Shown: one piece after another, positions 21,185 to 32,039 of the stretch
Position numbering within the stretch: the stretch's first letter is position 1
Layout: every line of letters starts with the position of its first letter
Assembly: GCF_050003625.1 (NCBI RefSeq)
Contig: NC_134398.1
Coordinates: 99,489,479-99,553,478 of the forward strand
Direction: 5' to 3'
Source of the DNA: Haematobia irritans
Taxonomy: Eukaryota > Arthropoda > Insecta > Diptera > Muscidae
DNA: 64,000 bases
Notes under the pieces: generated by a model
What the model saw: the letters and a program-made list of their open reading frames with translations, nothing else
The model's database searches: none
Told to the model about the DNA's origin: nothing
Translations under genes and position numbers: made by a program

Positions 21185-24109
21185 CACTGAAAAAACAGTG
21201 AACCCTTTTCCATTGCAAAATGAACTAATCTGTAGTAATTTGACCATGATTTAGCCCTTAAGATTTTTTTCAACTTGTATAGTTTATAATTCTCTTAAAT
21301 TTTAGTTAATCTATAACATTGTATTTTAATTCATTTTTACAACACCATAAAATTTATATATCCCTACCAAGTTAAAAAGTCAGTATTATTTTGGTTTACC
21401 TGCTTATTTTTTGGGAAACCCGATAATAAAAAGTGGTTAACAGTCTCTTTAAAATGTCGACGACTAAACTATTTTTAAATCAATCATTCCACAGTACAGA
21501 GAAATTAAATAATTAAAGGAACAACAACCCGTGTTACTATTATGAAAATTTTCATACATTAAAATTCAACTTTCTTTAAGCAAAAGTACATTATTATAAA
21601 AACTTATGATAAGAGTTCTTAATACAATGTTTTTATGAATAAAAATTATGACCACGTGGAACAAGAAAGTAGTTTATTTTAACTCGCTTTTTGGACATTT
21701 TGACTTTTCCTTAGTTTTTTATTCATCGTTAGTATATTCACATATCTTGCTGAAAAAAATGGAAGGAATAATGAAAATTGTTAAAAATTACCATGTAATA
21801 AAATATAATTTTTAATATCTTTAAATTAGCTTGTAACTTACCATATTTGGGGGCATTTTATTAAATGGTGTAAGGAATTCAACTTTTCTTAGATACCTCA
21901 TAAAGTTTGTACCTGAAACAATTAGAGAAATAATGAATTAAGTAATATATTAACTCATAAAACTGTGTTGTTATCGATGTGAAGGACATAATACAATAAA
22001 TATTCTTGTCAAAAGAAAGCCAAAGTTTTAATATAAAACTTACCAATTCTCTATTAAATTGTACGCTGAGGTTAAAAAGTTATCGAAATTCATTTGGGGA
22101 TACTCTGAAATTACATATTTATTTTTTACATTAAATTGGTTTCCAAAAAATCTAATCAAAGAAATAATAAGCATAAAAAAACTAAATATTCTGGTTAAAA
22201 AAATGTTAAAGAAAGCTTACCAATTCATAAAAATGTTTCCAAATTGTTATTCTGAAATTAAATATTTGTTTTTTTACAATAAAAATATTAAATTGGTTTC
22301 CAAAAATATTTGATTAATGTAATACTAAAATAAGGTATTAAAACCATGTAATTTTGATAATAAAAAGGTCATAAAAATTTAAATATTCTAGTGAAAAGAA
22401 ATCCAATTTTTAAAAGAAAACTTACCACTTCTCTATTAAAGTATACGCTGAGGAGGAATATAAAAATATGCCAGAATCCATCTTGGGGTTGCTCTGAAAT
22501 TAAATATTTTTTCACAACAAAGAAAAACATTAAACTAGTTCCAAAAAAAAAAAAAATAAATAAATAATAATAATAATTAGCATATAATGATATAAATAAA
22601 AAATATCCTTTTTAAAAGAAAACCACATTTTAAAAAGAATACTTACCCATTTATGATTAAACTATATGCTGAGGTGTAACAAAATTTTCCAAAAATATTT
22701 GATTAAAGTAATACTAAAATAAGGTATTAAAAACCTGTAATTTTTGACAATAAAAATGTCATTAAAACGTAAATATTCTAGTGAGAAGAAAGCCAATTTT
22801 TAAAAGAAAACTTACCACTTCTCTATTAAATTATACGCTGAGGAGAAATATAAAAATTTGCCCGAATCCATCTGGGGTTGCTCTTAACATAGATATTTTT
22901 TTACAACAAAGAAAAACACGAAACTTGTTAAAAAATATAATAATAATAATTAGCAAATAATAATATACATAAAGAATATTATTTTTTAAAAGAAAACCAC
23001 ATTGAAAAAGAACTCTTACCTATTTAACTATACGCTGAGGTGTAACAAACAATTTTCCAAATTCATCTGCAGTTACTCTGAAATTGAATATTTATTTTTT
23101 ACATTGAATAATAAAAATTAAATTAGATAAAACAATTTCAATATACTTTCCATTTCAGCATTTTTTCCTAAATATTGAACATTCTTAATAACTATTTTCT
23201 AAGCTACCGATCATCACTTCGCCATCGTACATTTCATATCTAAAATATTAATAACTTTCATTTCAAAGTTTTAATAAACAAACACCAATATATGTTTAAA
23301 AAAACCAAAATATTCCATACCTTTATATTCCCTTGTTACATACTTGCTAAAAAGATGCAACTGCCCACGCCAACGCCAACTATATAACTGAAGCATGCCA
23401 AACAAAACCAAGCAAAACCAAAACATTCGTACAACAACAAAAACACATGTGCCTTCATTGAAAACAACACCTCATCCAGACAAATAAACCATTCGCCAAT
23501 AATAAACACACACACAAACCACTGAAAGAACAAAAACAACCCCACGCTCAGATATACACAACATCCCCATCACTCGCTACCATTTCTCATTATTGCATTG
23601 CATGCTCTCACTCTCAAAAAAAAAATTCAAGTAACATCATCTTTACATTAAACATATTCCACTTTGACGAGAAAGATCTCTGTACTATGCATTAGTTCAT
23701 CGCATCTGTCCACAATTTACTCTAAAAACAATACTCTTAAATGCATATCAGTATAAGAACGATGAAACGTTTAACTTAAAATTAGCAAAAACTTCATGAA
23801 ATAATATCTACCCATTTTTGACGAAAATGTCTATAAATTTAATTACATGTGAACTAAAAATATTTCATTGGGAAATTTTTTATCAACAATTATTAACCAT
23901 AGGAATTGTCAGTAGGAAATTGCTATCCACTTTCAAGTTCATTTTTCGTAAAAAAATATTTTTCATACAAAAAAATCTTATGGTAAATTGATTGCACTTA
24001 TTATTTAGAAAATACTTTACATTTCACAAGTAGTTTTATAGCATGACAAACGAATTTTTAACTACCAGTTAAGAAATTTTTTTAAGGAAATTTCCATCGT
24101 ATTTTGTAG
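21185..24109. mobile_element. long-TIR DNA element, copy B (right end missing)
   Basis: It starts CACTGAAAAAACAGTGAACC beside TA within the gypsy fragment and aligns with copy A, minus both hAT insertions, up to TCGTATTTTGTAG at 24109. There the family B array begins. The right inverted repeat is absent. It has roughly twice as many internal repeat units as copy A (about 22041-23060). Open stretches on either strand within it (e.g. 22059-22313, 23545-23336) are low-complexity and unsupported. Confidence 0.85.
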
Positions 24110-24126
24110 GCAACTTTAAAAAAAAA

Positions 24127-26070
24127 CACTGTGGAACAGGGTATTATAAGTTAGTGCATATGTTTGCAACACCCAGAAGGAGACGAGATGGTGTCTTTGG
24201 CAAAAATGCTCAGGGTGGGCTCTTGAGTCGATATAGCCCTGTCCGTCTGTCCGTGAACACATTTTTGTAATCAAAGTCTAGGTCGCAGTTTTAGTCCAAT
24301 CGACTTCAAATTTGGCACAAGTATGTGTTTTGGCTCAGAATAGATCCCTATTGATTTTGGAAGAAATCGGTTCAGATTTAGATATAGCTCCCATATATAT
24401 CTTTCGCCCGATATGGACTTATATGGCCCCAGAAGCCAGAGTTTTACACTAATTTGCTTAAAATTTTGCACAAGAAGAACAATTAATACTATAGTCAAGT
24501 GTGCAAATTTTATTGAAATCGGTTCAGATTTAGATATAGCTCCCATATATATCTTTCGCCCGATATGGACTAATACGGTTCCAGAAGCCAGAGTTTTACC
24601 CCAATTTGGTTGAAATTTTGCACAGGGAGTAGAATTAGCATTGTGCCAAATTTGGTTGAAATCGGTTCAGATTTAGATATAGCTCCCATATATATAGCTT
24701 TCGCCCGATTTACACTCCTATGACCACAGAGGCCAAGTTTTTGCTCCGATTTAGTTAAAATTATGCACAGGGAGTAGAATTAGCATTGTTGCTATGCGTG
24801 CCAAATTTGGTTGAAATCGGTTTAGATTTAGATATAGTTCCCATATATAGCTTTCGTCCGATTTAGACTCATATGACCACAGAGGTCAATTTTGAACTCC
24901 GATTTAGTTGAAATTTTGCACAGGGAGGAGAAGTAGCATTGTTGCTATGCGTGCCAAATTTGGTTGAAATCGGTTCAGATTTAGATATAGCTCCCATATA
25001 TATGTTTTTCTGATTTCGACGAAAATGGTCAAAATACCACCATTTTCCTTGTAAAATCGCCACTGCTTAGTCGAAAAGTTGTAAAAATGACTCTAATTTT
25101 CCTAAACTTCTAATACATATATATCGAGCGATAAATCATAAATAAACTTTTTCGAAGTTTCCTTAAAATTGCTTCAGATTTAAACGTTTCCCATATTTAT
25201 ACCCTGCGCAACACTGTGGAACAGGGTATTATAACTTAGTGCATATGTTTGTAACACCCAGAAGGAGACGAGATAGACACATGGTATCTTTGGCAATAAT
25301 CTTCAGGGTGGGTCCCTGAGTCGAAATAACCATGTCCGTCTGTCCGTCCCTCCGTCCGCCCGTCCGTCTGTCTGTGAACACATTTTTGTGATCAAAATCT
25401 AGGTCGCAATTTAAGTCCAATCGCCTTCAAATTTGGCACATGTTCCTGATTTGGGTCAGAATAGAACCCTATTGATTTTGGAAGAAATCGGTTCAGATTT
25501 AGATATAGCTCCCATATATATCTTTCGCCCAGTATGCACTAATATGGACCCAGCAGCCAGCGTTTATACCGATTTGCTTGAAATTTTTTACAAACATAAC
25601 ACTTAGTCGTATAGTCAAGTGTGCAAAATTTGATTGAAATCGGTTCAAATTTAGATATAGCTTCCATACATATCTTTCGCCCGATATGGACTTATATGGC
25701 CCCAGAAGCCAGATTTTTGGCCGAATTTGGTTGAAATTTTGCACTTGGAGTACAATTAGTAGTATAGTCAAGTGTGCAAAATTTGATTGAAATCGGTTCA
25801 GATTTAGATATAATTCCCATATATATCTTTCCCCCGATATGGGCTAATATGGCCCTACAAGCCAGAGTTTTGGCCCAAGTTGGTTGAAATTTTGCACAGG
25901 GAGTAGATTTAGCATTGTAGCTATGCGTGCCAAATTTGGTTGAAATCGATTCAGATATAGATATAGCTCCCATATATATCTTCGGCCCGATATGCACTTA
26001 TATGGCCCCAGAAGCCAGAGTTTTGGCCCAATTTGGTTGAAATGTTGCGCTAGGAGTACAATTTTTATGG
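24127..26070. repeat. two head-to-tail Helitron-like units with ~152-bp tandem repeats (family B)
   Basis: Each unit opens with CACTGTGGAACAGGGTATTA, then CACCCAGAAGGAGACGAGAT, a CCGTCTGTCCGT run, and 4-5 repeats keyed on ATATAGCTCCCATATATA. Those boxes fall near 24382, 24534, 24679, 24831 and 24986 in the first unit (24127 to ~25205), and near 25503, 25658, 25809 and 25960 in the second. The same family, in the opposite orientation, fills 57735-60490. Short ORFs here are repeat artefacts. Confidence 0.85.
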
Positions 26071-26306
26071 TACAATAGGTTTGACAAAATATTTTAATAT
26101 TTTGAGAAAGTCTTTATCAACCTTATTTGCTAATAGTCTTTTACAAATATGGCAAAACAGACATGTTCATGTGGGAAGAAAATCTCGATTTTGTAAAAGA
26201 TATAGTCAAAAACAGGATTTTATTGAACTTCAAGAATGTTTTAGTCGAAAAAAGAATGCGATTCTATATTATCAATTTTTTATTTCGGTAGAAAATGTTG
26301 TCTAAA
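26071..26306. other. no gene recognised
   Basis: A 74-codon open stretch at 26081-26305 has no recognisable family or codon signature. Confidence 0.4.
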
Positions 26307-26485
26307 TTTTATTTCTATATAGAATTTTAGCAAAATTTTATTTTTATAGATAATTTTGTCAAAATTTTATTTCAATTGAAAATTTTGTAAAAATGTTATT
26401 TCTATAGGAAATTTTTGCAAAACTTTATTTCTATAGAAAAAATTTTGCAAATTTTTTTCTATAGAATTTTTTTGCAAAATTTTAT

Positions 26486-26821
26486 TTCCCTTCGTTTTGT
26501 TTTGTTATTGTTGGTTTTGTTCTTTAAGCATTGTTGTTGTTTTTTTATTGCAGCTTAAAACCATACATTGACTAAACTACAAGTGTAGCTTAACCAACAG
26601 AGGAAAATAATGTTTGTCAAATTTATTTGGGCAAAGCCCTATAGACTGCAAGATGGTTGGATGGACGCACGTTTCGGAATTACCACATTCCTCATCAGCA
26701 TCCCCTACTTGCAGCAAAACTATCAACCAATTATAATAATAAATTCAGGCAGTTCATTAAACCCAACAATACACCACACTTGAACCTTCCGAAAAAAAAG
26801 GTTTTTGTATGATAGCCAACT
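26486..26821 (-). mobile_element. hammerhead-bearing retroelement fragment (Penelope-type long terminal part, probable)
   Basis: This ~335-bp insert interrupts the minisatellite. Hammerhead ribozymes with very short helix III are known in the terminal repeats of Penelope-like retroelements (family knowledge). No reverse transcriptase is visible beside it, so identity as a Penelope fragment is inference. Confidence 0.5.
26646..26714 (-). ncRNA. type I hammerhead self-cleaving ribozyme motif
   Basis: Read on the minus strand from 26714 to 26646, all core pieces appear in order. Helix I is CUGCAAG with CUUGCAG (7 bp) and GGAUG with CAUCC (5 bp), separated by internal loops UAGG and AACCAU. The core CUGAUGA is at 26698-26692. 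Helix II is GGAAU/AUUCC with loop GUGGUA, followed by GAAA. Helix III is only 2-3 bp (CGUGCG), then the GUC cleavage triplet at 26666-26664. Predicted cleavage follows 26664. Every invariant core base is present. The short helix III matches the hammerheads reported in Penelope-like elements. Confidence 0.9.
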
Positions 26822-26884
26822 ATAGAAATTTTTTGCAAAATTTTATTTATATAGAAAATTTTTTCAAAATTTTATTTTCTTTAA

Positions 26885-27446
26885 AATTCAGTCTCTAGAC
26901 AATAATCTTTCAGTGAAATTTTTGTTGAAATTTAGTAAAAAGTACCTTTCCGCACAAAAAATACCTTTTTTGTACTTTCTTAAAAATTGTATTTTCCATC
27001 CCTGAGTTACTGGCAAAGTGACCAAAAATTTTAAAAGAATAGGCACGTTTGGAAATATCTCTTTATTGCACTCTCCAAGTGCTTCCATCGCTGAATTAGG
27101 CAGGTTCCTTTCGCAGGTTTTGTGCCATTTCATTTACACATGTGTGTTTGGCTGTTTCGTTGTTGTTGCTATGGCCAAACAAAGCGAGTCATGTTCACAA
27201 AAAGAACAACAAACACACATAAAAAGCAGAAATACATTTTCCAAAAATGAAATTTGTGGTGCGAGAACAAAAACAATTTGTTTTTTCGACAGTCGTTTGA
27301 CGGGCTTTTCAACTAGTATTCTAGGATTTGTGCAAGTTTTATAGGTAAGCGTTTTCAAAATAAAACCTTCAGCTTTCCTTCAACATCTTCGATAAGATTT
27401 TTCTATGCAGCTAAAAATATATATTTATTTATATAAAAATATTCAT
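26885..27446. other. no gene recognised
   Basis: A 108-codon open stretch (27018-27344) and its antisense partner lack any family signature. AT-rich with short microsatellite-like patches. Confidence 0.4.
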
Positions 27447-28607
27447 TCATTTCGGGGGGGGGGGGGTTTGATCCCCCTCACCCCTCCCCCCCCAGCTCGG
27501 GAAGAGCGCAATTACAGCCTCCAACTGTTTCATTTCCTCCCCAGATAACTTGATATGGGCTTCCCCATCGCAGTCGTTAGTCCGATTCTCGAGTGATGCT
27601 AGCTCTTGTGTACAAATATTATCATTCTGAAATACGACTATATTGGAGGTTGACAAAATATTGTCCAAAAGGTTAATGCTATTCCAGAAATCGATTCCCA
27701 GTATCAATCTCTGAGAGATATTAGGGATAATAAACAATCGTATTTCTTTTGTCTTGTTTCTAAATGTGAAACATTGATCCAACCCGAAACATTTTGTTTC
27801 TTGCCATCAGCCGTCTTAACAAAAGATTTGCAAGGTATGAAATTCGTAAATTTCGCAAAATTATAATTAGCTAGCTCGCCGCCGACGCAGCTCACATTTG
27901 CCCCAGTATCCAGCAACCCAAATTCATCAAAATTTAAAAATGATACATTTGCATAATATCGTTTATCATGGGGATTGGAAATAATTGTGGATATCTGAAT
28001 TTTTCCACAGATCTTCCTGACACGGAAATATCTACGCAAACGAATTGTGGACCTCTTCGGGTTTCTATTTTGCGAAATACTGGAAACATTAAAAATTTCG
28101 TTCCGCTTTTGTATGTAAATTTGCCACCGCTTATGATACGGCTGCTTTGAATAAATCAAACGATCAACATCTTCAGGTGAATTGGTATCGCAGGGTCGTT
28201 AAGTAGTGTCATTTTTGGATGGTTCGATTCTGATGATAAAACGTCATTGGTAGATATGGAAGAATTTATAGGTATATGAGTAGAATGTGAATCAGCCACT
28301 AGACACGATCCCTCGAAGGGCCCGGTTCTTTGAAGTTTTTTGAATTAGGTTGACCGCGGGACTGACACTTTTGACATTGTGGCTTATAAATGTTTTTGGT
28401 GCCACACCCATAACAGAAAATTGTCCTTGTTTCCATACAGTCCTGCCACACATGGCAGGATTGTATGGAAACACAGTTCCAACACTTAAATTTAGACCTA
28501 GATCGCATTACCTCAGCAATCGCACCTTCAGACTCCATCTTCGTCCAATTCCGCAATCTGTCTCTTCGAGGAAAAATGATTAAGCAAAAGTAATCTTCTT
28601 GTTGCAA
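27447..28607 (-). pseudogene. Ty3/gypsy-like gag nucleocapsid and retropepsin relic
   Basis: On the minus strand 28607-28299 carries a Cys/His zinc-knuckle-like pair (CWNCVSIQSCHVWQDC and CYGCG…CQKC). Then 28159-27704 carries an aspartic protease with active site LLDTGANVSCVGG. A frameshift near 27780 moves the C-terminal protease flap/ILG motif (LFIIPNISQRLILGIDFW) to the next frame (27782-27460). The protease processes Gag-Pol in retroelement particles. RT, RNase H and integrase are not present. The relic ends in a homopolymer G and C run at 27455-27493. It is a different element from the gypsy relics at 21 kb and 60-63 kb. Confidence 0.75.
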
Positions 28608-28616
28608 AATTCAGTA

Positions 28617-29612
28617 AAATCAGAAAATTGGAAAAATTCCCTACGTTTGTATAGAAAATTAAAAATCTGTCCTTTTTTTCCTACAGTTGTAATTTATGAA
28701 GAAATCCCTACAAAAAAGGATTTTTCCCTACGCATGGAATCACTGGTTCCAGGCTTCCAAGTTGTTCCTGTTAACCTATCTCGTCTGTCACCAAATTGTT
28801 CCTATCACTACTGTTCTGTTAATTTCTTCTATTTACTGTTTCCTGATTGTCGTCTCACCGATTCCTGCAATCGCTTCAATTGTTCCTTTCACCGATTTGC
28901 ATTTTATGTTACTATTTGTGACTATCTCTTTATTATGCCAACGTACACCAGTTTTGTTTTTTCTCAACTTCTTTTTTTCTGGTTGTAATAGTCCCTTTTT
29001 TGTACTCTAAAGAAATTTAATTTATTTTGATCATTTAAACCAGTTTTATTTTTATACCCTTAATTATTTTTTCTGGTCCGTAATTATTTTAACTTTAACT
29101 TTACTATATAAACTTATTGTATATAAACTTATGAATTAACCTTTGAAATGGCTTACCATAGCTGAATAAATAAATAAATAAATATCACTAAGTTTCAAGA
29201 TTTTATGTTCCGTTACTTCGAACATGGTTTTTTGTTCCTTAAACCGTGTTTGCCGTTTAAAATTGTTTTACATTTTCGTTTTTAAGGGACATTCAATTTA
29301 GTCACTATGATTGAAAAAAAAAAACAAAAAATGAGCCAAATAAAGTCAGAAAATTTAAAAAGGGCCAGAAAAGGGACAGCAGTTCAAAAAATGGCCAATT
29401 TTGCTCTTTGTTACGTTTGCCTGCTGTAGAGTGTATATTTTTCGTAAGGTGTAAGGTGACACGGTGGCTTTGCCGGCTACTCGTCGATTTGGGCAGGTTC
29501 TTCACCACGAAATATACAAACAAACGTGAACATAATTTCTTCGTGTCTAGAAATAACATAAAAAACAGGATGGATGATATATATAATCGGACGGACAAAT
29601 TTTCTCCAAAAA
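28617..29612. repeat. ~1-kb dispersed repeat, left copy
   Basis: It matches 35531-36494 in the same orientation with about 95 percent identity by eye, from GAAAATTGGAAAAATTCCCT to GACGGACAAATTTTCTCC. It contains GAATAAATAAATAAATAAAT (about 29163), which resembles a LINE A-rich tail. Open stretches within it (for example 28599-28988 and 29628-29305) look non-coding. Not an LTR pair as far as I can tell, because no gag-pol lies between the copies. Confidence 0.8.
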
Positions 29613-31030
29613 TTAGCGTTCTAGTCAAACATGTTAATTTTTTTTTAATTTGTTTAATATATTTTTAAAATGTTAAGTATAAAATTTTTAACATGTACGA
29701 ATCATTTAAGGAAATTGAAAACACAAAGGATTCATTTAAACCAATTTGATATTTAACATAATCAAATCAATATTTTTATTCTTATTGGTAATAGAATTCT
29801 ATAAATAAAAATGAAGAAATATCTCGGTATTTTTCAATTAAATTGAAACCAATGAATATGAAAACAGAAAACACCAAAATCGATTTTTGATAGTCAAAAT
29901 TAAAAATTCGATGAAAATCTAAAATCGATTTTGCGATTATTTTTAGGTTAATAATCGATATTGTTTTTTTTTTAGATTTTCATGCCAAAATTCGAATAAT
30001 CGATTAATCGATTTTCGATTTATAGATCCCTACTTTCTACTTGTAACTCAACATCATTCTTTTAGTAATGGAAACAATTATTTTAAAGGTGATGTGACAG
30101 TCGTATAAATGTTATATTTATAAGAATTTATAACTGTTTAATCAAATTAAATAACCATCTAAACAATCGTGTTTTACTTGACCAGAATCATTGTGGTTTA
30201 CAACTATCTTAAAATGAACTTTTCATGATAGTTTGAAGGGGCGCTCTTCTAAATTTGTCTAAAAAGGCACCTAATAATTGCACTCATGCGATACGTTTTT
30301 GTAGTAACTTGGCGTGGTACAATTTCTCAATAGTGGCGTCACATTTGCGAGGATTTTTGGGATATTGTATACGACTGAAATGCGATTGTCGTGTTGCCGT
30401 ACAGACGTGTTTTATTGAAGCTCTCATAAATAAACCTTTTTTATAAGAATATAAGCTTTAAATTGTGCAAAGAAAAGTGATATTCTATAAATATTGTGAC
30501 TGTGATCCAGCCGGAATTATAGAACACACAGTGAATGTTATAAATCATTTATATTCTTATAAATAAAAATATCAAACAATCGCCAAATACGGATAGTGTG
30601 TATAAAAACATGATCAAAACACTCATACAAAATATAGAGAGTGCTTTTGAGAGTAACAAACGTCAAAACAATCATTATAACTAAAAGCTATTCTTGTGCT
30701 TAATAAACATATCATCCTAAACCGTTAAATTCAAATCAACATTTGACATAAATCTTAAGAAATTACCGCTGCTATAAAATCAGTGATATATTTTACACCC
30801 TAACAGTATGCAACAAAATTTACATATATGAAACGAATCCATAAAGTTTGAGAGACATTACTACTACAACCTAAAAGCATGCTAACAAGATTATAAAAAC
30901 AAAACTCTAATTCAAATTCAAAATAAAACGAAACAAACTCTAATTTGAAGTCGATAATAATACCACAAATAAAATTTGATTACCTGAGAACTTTTACAAA
31001 CGAAATAAAACTAATTCAACAAAATATACT
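29613..31030. other. AT-rich stretch upstream of the CR1-like LINE; includes a hAT-like end
   Basis: No gene seen. About 29880-30033 is full of ATCGATT/AATCGAT motifs and ends TATAGATCCCTA, which looks like one end of a hAT-type MITE without its partner. The part after about 30200 may be the 5' untranslated leader of the LINE, but no boundary is visible. Confidence 0.4.
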
Positions 31031-31884
31031 ATGGAAAGTCCAAATATTCAAAAATCGAAACGGGCTAGGGAAAGCAACCAAAACTTTTTAACAGTTGACA
31101 CAAGACTCTCAGATTCGCCTTTTCGTATAATGCAGGTAATGGATACCAGATTTGAAAAACAAAATCAGGCAATTCAAGCTAGTATGCAATCTCTTTTAGA
31201 GAAATTTGAATTGCGATTCCTGCGGGAATTAGATGTAAAAATTAATGAGTTGAGATCTGATGTCAACAACATCATCAAACGGAGCTTGAAGCAATTGTCA
31301 GTGAAGTGGATATATTAAAGTCAGAAATAAAAGAGCTCAAACTACAGTCTCTCCGTCAAGAGAATTCCGTCGTTGCATGTGAAGTCCGTATAAATGGTAT
31401 TCCATACATGCAAGATGAAAACTTGGAATGTATATTTGAATCTATTTGCAATGAAATACGCATCACAGCTCCTCGTCTAAAATACATTCACAGACTCCAA
31501 AACAGAAACAACACAAAGAAGAACAATTCTCCAGATGCAGTTATCATTGCAAAACGAATGTCGCCTTACGACAAAAATTTTCTACTTAAATCGCTAGCAA
31601 CATATAAGAAAAACACTAACAAGAATTTATCATTGGAGGCAATAGGCATTGATAGCTCACGACAAATTTACATCAATGAAAATTTGTCCAATAGTAACTA
31701 CCGTATCTTTCAAGAGGCTGTCCGTTTAAAAAAGAAGAATTGCATTAAGTCTGCTTATACATTCCGAGGAATTGTGCACATAAAACCCTTAAATTCAGAT
31801 GAACCAATATGCATCGAAGACATAGCTGTACTTGATGGATTTCGTGGACTTTCTGCTGTCACTACGTATCAAAACGACTATTAA
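31031..31884 (+). pseudogene. CR1/Jockey-superfamily LINE ORF1 (FP25K-like nucleic-acid-binding), one frameshift
   Basis: The first frame (31031-31318) has a Ser/Arg N-terminus and a coiled coil (MDTRFEKQNQAIQASMQSLL …). A frameshift near 31280 moves the reading to the frame ending at 31884. That part continues the coiled coil (VDILKSEIKELKLQSLRQEN) and then an RRM-like/FP25K-like domain (CEVRINGIPYMQDENLECIF; PRLKYIHRLQNRNN; DAVIIAKRMSPYDKNFLLKS; SRQIYINENLSNSNYRIFQE). This domain order, coiled coil then RNA-binding fold, is standard for ORF1 proteins that coat LINE RNA. ORF2 follows 155 bp downstream. Confidence 0.75.
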
Positions 31885-32039
31885 TTACATTTATTTTATG
31901 TGTATTTTAAATCTACTAATTCTCTTATATTACCTAATGATTCAAGTTAAATATTCAATTATTTTAAACAACACGAACTATATTACTACAACATACTTAT
32001 ATTGCGTTACTGTCAGGGCTTGTAATATATTTCACCAGA

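Larger units (their letters stand above)
26307..26880. repeat. ATTTTATTTCTATAGAAAA minisatellite, interrupted
   Basis: Units of about 30 bp (AAATTTTATTTCTATAGAAA with TTTTGCAAA or TTTTGTCAAA) fill 26307-26485 and resume at about 26822-26880. A different sequence, 26486-26821, sits in the middle and carries the hammerhead motif. Confidence 0.75.

Noticed and set aside
24271..25997. Many 60-110-codon ORFs with repeated YMGAISKSEPIS-like text (also 58396-59775 and 880-1830)
   Set aside because: The ~152-153-bp tandem unit is close to a multiple of three, so the same peptide recurs in several frames; no gene signals.
27452..27495. G-quadruplex/regulatory element at the G13/C-rich run
   Set aside because: A homopolymer at the broken end of a retroelement relic; may be a sequencing or slippage artefact.
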